From Eubacterium sp. (GTDB lineage Bacteria; Bacillota; Clostridia; Lachnospirales; Lachnospiraceae), in assembly GCA_017445525.1 (NCBI GenBank), contig JAFSTZ010000156.1:1-9334 (forward strand): a stretch of DNA of 9,334 nt. Reading direction: 5' to 3'. Position numbers and translations under genes: made by a program. Below, in pieces: positions 5,360-9,334 of this stretch (the first letter of the stretch is position 1; every line of letters starts with the position of its first letter). The notes under the pieces are model-generated. The model ran no database searches, had not been told where the DNA came from, and saw nothing but the letters and a program-made list of their open reading frames with translations.

Positions 5360-6427
5360 TTATATTGCAACATACAGTTGTTTAGGCATCTGTGAGTACT
5401 CTTTATAATAATAATGATAACTGTTATCTATACGTTCATTATAATCTATAAGATCAATCTCAATCGCCATCTCTTGTTTTGTTTTTACCTTAAATCCATG
5501 ATTCTTATTTTTATAGCATCTTTCTCTTTTTTCAATAGGTAGACCATCAATAAATTGCAGGTGATTATTTACCCTCGAACTAATAATCCCGTTGACGTCA
5601 TCAATTTCAACATCTATATTTTTCAACGCAATTTTAGCCATCTCAGGATCAATTTCAACTCCAATACTGTTTCTATTTGAAGCTATGCACGCAATATTCG
5701 TAGTCGCTAATCCAGCAAACGGATCCAAAACGATATCACCATAAGCAGAATACATATTAACAAGTCTATATGGGATTTCAAAAGGAAATGAGGCATTACG
5801 CTCACGTGTGTTTTTTGTTAACAATTTCTTTTGTGAAGTACCTTTAACATCCCATAAATCTGAAAACCATACATTTCTTTCTTCCCAAAAGAAGGCGCTT
5901 TTTTGTCTTAACTCTTTATCTTTTCCTTTAAAAATCCTTTTTCCACCTTTCCTGAATATGAGAATATACTCATGTTCATAAGTTACATATGCACCTGCTG
6001 GATACATCCCGGATCCCATAAACTTATTTGGAGAATTCGACTGTTTTCTCCAAAGAACATCAGGGAGAACACAATATCCCATAGAAAGAAATTTATCAAT
6101 AATCCTCGTATGATTGGAGTATAAACAAAAATTATCATTAACTGTCCTTGTGGCATCTCCAATATTTATACACACAAAACCATTATCAATCAAGACTCTA
6201 TCACATTCTGTCCATATTAAATCCAGTATATCATGCATTTTATTAAACGCAGCATACCCATCTCCATTATCCAACAAGACTTGTATACTTGAATCCTGAT
6301 CGCAAAACATATCATCCCACATCTCTATCATCGGGTACGGAGGAGATGTAACAATCAAATTAATACTTTTATCAGCAATCATGGATAAATCCCTGCTATC
6401 AGCTGTTACGATTGTATGCGTTGTCAT
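5360..6427 (-). CDS. Beta-class DNA methyltransferase, probable N4-cytosine, partner of the MjaI-family enzyme
   Basis: 355 residues. Catalytic motif IV, TSPPY (27-31), comes first, and the AdoMet-binding motif I, LDPFAG (234-239) with GVEID at 256-260, comes near residue 235. This order defines the beta class. TSPPY is typical of enzymes that methylate the exocyclic amino group, frequently N4 of cytosine; the CTAG methyltransferase MthZI is such an enzyme. The usual DPFAGSGTT reads DPFAGLATT here. A Lys/Asp/Tyr-rich tail of about 75 residues follows motif I. The start ATG lies 29 bases inside the radA 3' end, with AAGGA and AAGGGAG just upstream, all within radA codons. Translation is therefore probably coupled to radA and the gene appears to depend on radA transcription. 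It is AT-rich like the endonuclease. N4 chemistry and CTAG specificity are inferences. Confidence 0.88.
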   Translation of the reverse strand: MTTHTIVTADSRDLSMIADKSINLIVTSPPYPMIEMWDDMFCDQDSSIQVLLDNGDGYAAFNKMHDILDLIWTECDRVLIDNGFVCINIGDATRTVNDNFCLYSNHTRIIDKFLSMGYCVLPDVLWRKQSNSPNKFMGSGMYPAGAYVTYEHEYILIFRKGGKRIFKGKDKELRQKSAFFWEERNVWFSDLWDVKGTSQKKLLTKNTRERNASFPFEIPYRLVNMYSAYGDIVLDPFAGLATTNIACIASNRNSIGVEIDPEMAKIALKNIDVEIDDVNGIISSRVNNHLQFIDGLPIEKRERCYKNKNHGFKVKTKQEMAIEIDLIDYNERIDNSYHYYYKEYSQMPKQLYVAI

Positions 6428-7808
6428 TCCTTATCTCCCTTATATGTTTCACACCTACCAGCTTGACATTATCGAACTCTGTGCCTGCCTTGGCAAGTGC
6501 CGCCCGATTGCTCTCCGGGAGCACCACGGTCGTGTATCCTGACTTGACAGCTTCTCTGATGCGCTGCTCTGCCATGGAAACCGCGCGCACCTCTCCGACG
6601 AGACCGACCTCGCCGAAAAACACTGTCTTGCTGTCGTACGCCTTTCCGGTGTGACTTGATATCAGTGCAGCCACTGTTGCGAGATCGAGAGCCGGCTCGA
6701 CTATCTTCATGCCGCCTGCGACATTCACATATGCATCGCAGTCACTTAAGTTTAGGCCATATCTTTTTTCCAGAACAGCCATAAGGAGATTCACCCTGTT
6801 GTAGTCCGTCCCCACAGCGGTACGCCTCGGAACCGGGAAACTCGAGTGACAGACCAGAGCCTGTACTTCTATGAGAAATGCTCTCGTACCCTCCATCGTA
6901 CAGACTACCACGGAACCGGCCTCATCTGTAAGCCTGCCCGCCATCAGATACTCAGAGGGGTTGCTCACCTCGATGAGCCCCTGCTCTCTCATCTCAAAAA
7001 CACCGATCTCTCCGGTGGATCCAAAACGATTCTTGACTCCGCGCAGCATCCTGTACATCGCAGTTTTGTCGCCCTCGAAGTACAGGACCGTATCCACCAT
7101 GTGCTCGAGCATGCGAGGACCTGCGACGTTGCCCTCTTTGGTCACGTGCCCCACTATAAATACGGTGATGCCCCGGCTCTTGGCAAGCTGCAGCAGTATA
7201 CCCGTAACCTCTTTTACCTGCGATACCGATCCCGGAGCGGCATCCACACTCTCCTCAAATACCGTCTGTATCGAGTCGATCACCAGAACCTCCGGAGAGA
7301 CATCATCCACGGCCTCTAGTATGGAACTCATGGAAGTCTCAGAGAACAGCAGCATACCGTCCGTGAAATCGCCTATACGGTCGGCTCTCAGTTTTATCTG
7401 CTTCTCCGACTCCTCACCCGATACGTACAGAGTTCGGACTCCGCTACCTGAGAGCATCCTGCAGGTCTGCAGCAGGAGAGTGGATTTACCGATGCCGGGA
7501 TCCCCTCCGATCAGGATGAGAGATCCCGGTACAATACCTCCTCCGAGCACCCTGTCAAACTCTGCCATGCCGATACTGCGTCGTTTGTCCCCTACAGTCT
7601 CGACCTGTGAGATGGCCACGGGTGCTTTTTTTAAGCCGGCTGATACGGCGGCTTTTTTTCTTGACTCGGAAACTGCTTTTGATTTCAGCTTTGCTGCCTG
7701 TCCTGCGGGAGCCTCAACCAGAGTGTTCCACGCATGACATCCCGGGCACTGCCCCGTCCACTTGCTGGTCTCAGTGCCGCATTCTTTACAGAAAAATAGT
7801 GTCTTCAA
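6399..7808 (-). CDS. radA: DNA repair protein RadA (Sms)
   Basis: A branched-DNA helicase/loader that promotes homologous recombination with RecA. The start is taken as TTG at 7808, giving 469 residues: GGGAGG (7824-7819) lies 10 bases upstream and the product then begins KTLFFCKECG, as RadA proteins do. An in-frame ATG at 7841 has no ribosome site and lies inside a repeat. Features in order: a four-cysteine zinc finger (C7, C10, C21, C24), a Walker A motif GGDPGIGKST, a Walker B region (EVLVIDSIQTV), the RadA signature KNRFGSTGEIG, and a Lon-protease-like C-terminal domain (VNVAGGMKIVEPALDLA). Length is normal. The last codons (RNDNAYNRNS) overlap the methyltransferase start and do not resemble an obvious RadA ending, so the 3' end may have been remodelled when the restriction cassette arrived. 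Confidence 0.96.
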   Translation of the reverse strand: MKTLFFCKECGTETSKWTGQCPGCHAWNTLVEAPAGQAAKLKSKAVSESRKKAAVSAGLKKAPVAISQVETVGDKRRSIGMAEFDRVLGGGIVPGSLILIGGDPGIGKSTLLLQTCRMLSGSGVRTLYVSGEESEKQIKLRADRIGDFTDGMLLFSETSMSSILEAVDDVSPEVLVIDSIQTVFEESVDAAPGSVSQVKEVTGILLQLAKSRGITVFIVGHVTKEGNVAGPRMLEHMVDTVLYFEGDKTAMYRMLRGVKNRFGSTGEIGVFEMREQGLIEVSNPSEYLMAGRLTDEAGSVVVCTMEGTRAFLIEVQALVCHSSFPVPRRTAVGTDYNRVNLLMAVLEKRYGLNLSDCDAYVNVAGGMKIVEPALDLATVAALISSHTGKAYDSKTVFFGEVGLVGEVRAVSMAEQRIREAVKSGYTTVVLPESNRAALAKAGTEFDNVKLVGVKHIREIRNDNAYNRNS

Positions 7809-7825
7809 AAAACGACAACCTCCCT

Positions 7826-7861
7826 GTCGTTGTTGATACATAAGACTGTTCGTGACAGCCG
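7826..7861. repeat. 36-bp direct repeat, copy A
   Basis: This copy matches the one at 7899-7934 at 32 of 36 positions, differing at one base near the middle and at a three-base block. The period between copies is 73 bp. Read on the minus strand it begins CGGCTGTCACGAACAGTC, which can form a small CTGT/ACAG stem, and ends CAACAACGAC. It contains the in-frame ATG (7841) upstream of radA; copy B has ACG there. Confidence 0.85.
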
Positions 7862-7862
7862 C

Positions 7863-7898
7863 ATGAACCGTGTGCTCTTACCAACTGAGCTATCCCGC
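7863..7898 (-). pseudogene. 5' half of a tRNA-like sequence with CAT anticodon
   Basis: On the minus strand the sequence starts GCGGGATAGCTCAGTTGG, followed by TAAGAGC, giving an acceptor-like strand, T8-A9 and a perfect D arm (GCTC, loop AGTTGGTAA, GAGC). It continues A, CACGG, TT, then CAT at the anticodon position. It then leaves the tRNA pattern: no matching CCGTG, no T-arm TTCAA and no 3' acceptor strand ATCCCGC follow. It therefore cannot be a working tRNA and looks like the 5' half of a Met-type tRNA broken just after the anticodon. It is enclosed exactly by the two 36-bp repeats. Confidence 0.7.
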
Positions 7899-7934
7899 GT
7901 CGTTGTTGATACGTAAGACTGTCTATGACAGCCG
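7899..7934. repeat. 36-bp direct repeat, copy B
   Basis: This partner of the copy at 7826-7861 begins directly after the tRNA half and ends three bases before the stop codon of the small gene (stop at 7939-7937). On the minus strand it contains CTGTC-ATA-GACAG, a perfect short hairpin that is partly broken in copy A. Repeat, tRNA half and repeat together form about one and a half units of a 73-bp tandem duplication. Confidence 0.85.
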
Positions 7935-7936
7935 GC

Positions 7937-8350
7937 TTACAGCTTTGATATCTGTATGGAAGCCTTCTTGCCTGCATCCAGTTCGATACTTGCATTCAGC
8001 TTGCCGCCGACATTTGTCTGGATACTGCCTGCCGACTCGCCGTTTACATCCAGCTTGTACAGTGTATCCGGCTCAAGCTCCACGGTAAATGAAAGGTCGC
8101 CCGGCGCCTCTACATCAAAGGATAACTTGTCCGTATCACCCTTAAAGTTTGTCACGGTAGATCCCGGGACCGACTCATATACCATAGTTCCGTTTTTCTC
8201 CAGTTTTGTGATCTCTTTAAAGGTTTTGATCTTGTAGGATGCTCCGCCATACGGAAAATCCGATTTTTTAGTCTTCTCACCAAGCTCGTAATTGCCGAAG
8301 CTCAAAGATCCGTCACTTTCCTCCCGGATAAGTTCCTCTACTACACTCAT
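7937..8350 (-). CDS. Conserved small protein, function unknown
   Basis: 137 residues, with GGAGG (8360-8356) five bases before the ATG. No signal peptide or membrane helix is present. The protein opens with an acidic segment (MSVVEELIREESDGSLSFG), has a Lys-rich middle (YKIKTFKEITKLEKNG), and ends with alternating strand-like segments (LSFDVEAPGDLSFTVELEPDTLYKLDVNG) and a Gly/Lys-rich tail. The pattern suggests a small soluble beta-sandwich. I recall similar proteins in Lachnospiraceae genomes, some carrying the label endosialidase, but nothing catalytic is visible and I do not adopt that name. It lies upstream of radA on the same strand, separated by the repeat/tRNA-half region. Its promoter is probably at 8553-8525. 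Confidence 0.85.
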   Translation of the reverse strand: MSVVEELIREESDGSLSFGNYELGEKTKKSDFPYGGASYKIKTFKEITKLEKNGTMVYESVPGSTVTNFKGDTDKLSFDVEAPGDLSFTVELEPDTLYKLDVNGESAGSIQTNVGGKLNASIELDAGKKASIQISKL

Positions 8351-8359
8351 TTTATCCTC

Positions 8360-8494
8360 CTATCCGAAGCGTATTACGATAAACTGCTGACCGGCACGGC
8401 GATCATCTGTGCTCTGCATGCCGATAAATACACGACCAAAGGCGCATCCGTGACGCTCCTGCGCGGATACGCATGAAAGGATATATCCGAACAC
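8360..8494 (-). CDS. Possible 44-residue ORF upstream of the small conserved gene
   Basis: A GTG-started frame runs from 8494 to a TAG at 8362-8360, and that stop overlaps the GGAGG ribosome site of the next gene. This arrangement is typical of translational coupling. The product would begin MFGYILSCVSAQERHGCAF and end AGQQFIVIRFG: a mixed, protein-like composition with Cys, Arg and Phe, with the GC-rich codon use of neighbouring genes. The start is uncertain because no good ribosome site precedes it (only AGAGG abutting the GTG), and an internal ATG is also in frame (8419). It lies within the transcript expected from the promoter at 8553-8525. It could be a leader peptide, a small protein, or chance. 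Confidence 0.35.
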   Translation of the reverse strand: MFGYILSCVSAQERHGCAFGRVFIGMQSTDDRRAGQQFIVIRFG

Positions 8495-8524
8495 CTCTCA
8501 TGGTCTGTTCATATAGTTGGCTTC

Positions 8525-8553
8525 ATTATAACATAGTTTTTACTCACTCGCAA
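8525..8553 (-). promoter_or_regulatory. Promoter of the small conserved gene
   Basis: On the minus strand, TTGCGA (8553-8548), a 17-bp spacer and TATAAT (8530-8525), with an extended -10 TGT. The pattern CTTGCGAG-N13-TGTTATAATG equals that of the promoter at 3197-3227. The predicted start lies near 8518, leaving a leader of about 170 bases that contains the possible 44-residue ORF. Confidence 0.65.
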
Positions 8554-8566
8554 GAACAATTCTTGC
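8550..8566. repeat. Inverted repeat overlapping the -35 box
   Basis: GCAAGAA (8550-8556) pairs with TTCTTGC (8560-8566) around CAA. The repeat overlaps the -35 element of the minus-strand promoter, the usual position of a repressor operator. On the plus strand an outer ACTC/GAGT pairing and a T-run (8578-8584) follow, so it could alternatively act as a plus-strand terminator, though no plus-strand gene precedes it. Confidence 0.4.
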
Positions 8567-8681
8567 CGATCAGAGAGTTTTTTTGTATCGTTCATGAAGG
8601 TCATAACATACCTTTTTTTGATAAGGTCTATCCGCCTGAAACTGCGCAATATCGCTATTTTTCGGATATATAAAAAAATAC
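8567..8681. other. AT-rich divergent intergenic region
   Basis: This stretch lies between the small-gene promoter and the transporter promoter. It holds a weak plus-strand stem AAGGT/ACCTT (8597-8601 with 8610-8614) leading into seven T residues (8613-8619), and AT-rich runs around 8667-8680. I see no convincing gene or RNA here; short ORFs on both strands have no ribosome site. Confidence 0.5.
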
Positions 8682-8710
8682 TTGAAATCTATATCATTTA
8701 ATGTTATCAT
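8682..8710 (+). promoter_or_regulatory. Promoter of the Na/Pi-cotransporter-family gene
   Basis: TTGAAA (8682-8687), a 17-bp spacer and TATCAT (8705-8710), each 5/6 to consensus, with TGT immediately before the -10. The predicted start near 8717 gives a leader of about 84 bases with two hairpins. No GTCA-N7-GTCA site was found near it. Confidence 0.6.
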
Positions 8711-8746
8711 GTTAGGCGTGTGAATAGGAAAAGGATAGAAGAAGGA

Positions 8747-8789
8747 GTGCCACGAGGGCACGGAAAGGCAGACCGGAGGCAGACTCCGG
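8747..8789 (+). promoter_or_regulatory. Two-hairpin leader of the transporter gene
   Basis: GTGCC/GGCAC (8747-8751 with 8757-8761) and CCGGAG/CTCCGG (8773-8778 with 8784-8789) form two tight stems in the GC-rich 5' leader. The second ends just before GGGA (8791-8794), the probable ribosome site. GAAGGAG (8741-8747) precedes the first stem. The arrangement could tune translation. No known riboswitch class was recognised. Confidence 0.4.
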
Positions 8790-8800
8790 CGGGATAATGG

Positions 8801-9334
8801 ATGACGATCTGGAATCTTTTCAATCTGATGGGCGGACTTGCGCTCTTCATATTCGGTATGAATCTTATGAGCGACGGGCTGAAGCTCGCCGCGGGCTCCT
8901 ATCTGAAAAATATACTTGAGACTCTGACGAAGAATCAGCTTGTTGCGGTATGCGTCGGTGCCGGACTTACCGCCCTGATCCAGAGTTCCAACGCCATGTG
9001 CGTTATGGTGGTAGGTTTCGTCGGCGCAGGCATGATGAAGCTTGAGCGCTCGGTAGGTGTCCTGATGGGAGCCAAGATCGGAACGACCATCACCGGACAG
9101 CTGATCGCGTTTAACATATCCGAGATCGCACCTGTTATCGCTTTCGCAGGTGTGGCAGTGATCATGATCTTTAAGAAGCCTTCCATTAAAAATGTGGGCA
9201 ACATCATAGCCAGCCTCGGTATCCTGTTTATCGGTCTCGGCATGATGTCATCATCCATGAAGCCTCTCGCAGCTGAGAGCTGGTTCCAGGATATACTTGT
9301 AGGAGTGTCCAACCCGATTCTCGCTATGTTGGTC
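8801..9334 (+). CDS. Na/Pi-cotransporter-family membrane protein (N-terminal part)
   Basis: The frame opens with ATG at 8801 (GGGA at 8791-8794) and runs without a stop to the window edge: 178 residues of a protein whose bacterial relatives are usually about 300-560. The opening MTIWNLFNLMGGLALFIFGM followed by NLMSDGL is the signature start of the PNaS/NptA Na+/phosphate symporter family. Hydrophobic segments lie at about 5-25, 47-80, 86-105, 110-125 and 134-152. The QSSS motif of the family reads QSSN (61-64), and the usual GANIGTT reads GAKIGTT (90-96). Both lie in the repeat that forms the transport site in this family. It is predicted to move phosphate (or a similar anion) across the cytoplasmic membrane. 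An ATG at 8797 is in another frame and is rejected. Membership of the family is clear; the substrate is not. Confidence 0.88.
   Translation, partial: MTIWNLFNLMGGLALFIFGMNLMSDGLKLAAGSYLKNILETLTKNQLVAVCVGAGLTALIQSSNAMCVMVVGFVGAGMMKLERSVGVLMGAKIGTTITGQLIAFNISEIAPVIAFAGVAVIMIFKKPSIKNVGNIIASLGILFIGLGMMSSSMKPLAAESWFQDILVGVSNPILAMLV

Noticed and set aside
6871..7737. 288-codon plus-strand ORF
   Set aside because: It is antisense to radA and Ser/Pro/Thr-rich, the usual shadow composition, with no ribosome site.
7806..7841. ATG at 7841 as the radA start
   Set aside because: It lies inside a direct repeat without a ribosome site. The TTG at 7808 has GGGAGG upstream and gives a normal RadA N-terminus.
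7863..7898. Functional tRNA-Met
   Set aside because: The anticodon 3' strand, T arm and 3' acceptor strand are missing; the following bases are the direct repeat.
7826..7934. CRISPR array
   Set aside because: There are only two diverged repeats with one intervening segment, and that segment is a tRNA half. No cas genes are present.
7937..8350. Endosialidase function for the 137-residue protein
   Set aside because: I recall this label on similar proteins, but the sequence is far shorter than a sialidase and no catalytic motif is visible.
8597..8619. Intrinsic terminator on the plus strand
   Set aside because: It has only a five-base AT-containing stem and no plus-strand gene upstream; kept only as a note in the intergenic entry.
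8473..8761. Short ORFs on both strands (8473-8673 plus, 8570-8761 minus)
   Set aside because: They have AT-rich, low-complexity translations with no ribosome site, and they overlap promoter elements.
8935..9312. 125-codon minus-strand ORF
   Set aside because: It is antisense to the Na/Pi transporter, whose family signature is clear; the shadow is rich in Pro, Met and Thr with no domain.

Overview
The window looks like chromosomal DNA from an anaerobic member of the Firmicutes, most likely a Lachnospiraceae-type clostridium. This is inferred from strong GGAGG ribosome-binding sites, SigA-type promoters, the CheX-CheY fusion protein, and a small 137-residue protein resembling ones I recall from that family. 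No gene here fixes the genus.

Layout, left to right. (1) The last 39 codons of an unidentified plus-strand gene end at 120, followed by a hairpin terminator that also serves the minus-strand operon. (2) A minus-strand two-component operon follows: an OmpR/PhoB-type response regulator (2342 to 1653), then a membrane histidine kinase (1643 to 180). (3) A divergent intergenic region (2343-2559) carries a near-consensus promoter for that operon and two GTCA-N7-GTCA sites very like the enterobacterial Pho box. (4) A secreted protein with two Ig-like BIG2 domains (2560-3177). (5) A terminator whose DNA also contains a strong promoter, then a leader with a bulged hairpin, then a three-domain chemotaxis-type protein: GspE-N-like, CheX/CheC-like phosphatase and CheY receiver (3345-4646). 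(6) An AT-rich type II restriction-modification cassette: an MjaI-family endonuclease (4741-5331) convergent with a TSPPY-type methyltransferase (6427 to 5360), separated by a perfect 17-bp inverted repeat. CTAG is the likely target. (7) radA (minus strand, TTG start at 7808), whose 3' end overlaps the methyltransferase start. (8) Upstream of radA is a 5' half of a tRNA-like sequence with a CAT anticodon, between two 36-bp direct repeats. (9) A small conserved minus-strand gene (8350 to 7937), possibly preceded by a 44-codon ORF. (10) A roughly 300-bp divergent control region and the first 178 codons of a Na/Pi-cotransporter-family gene (8801 to the window end).

How the genes may work together. 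The regulator-kinase pair, the Pho-box-like sites, the secreted BIG2 protein and the Na/Pi transporter suggest, but do not prove, a phosphate-related theme. No Pho-like site was seen upstream of the transporter. The restriction-modification cassette looks like a later insertion. Its methyltransferase appears to use radA transcription, so protection would be expressed constitutively, while the endonuclease is transcribed from the other side. Only one CTAG was found by eye in the window, inside radA.
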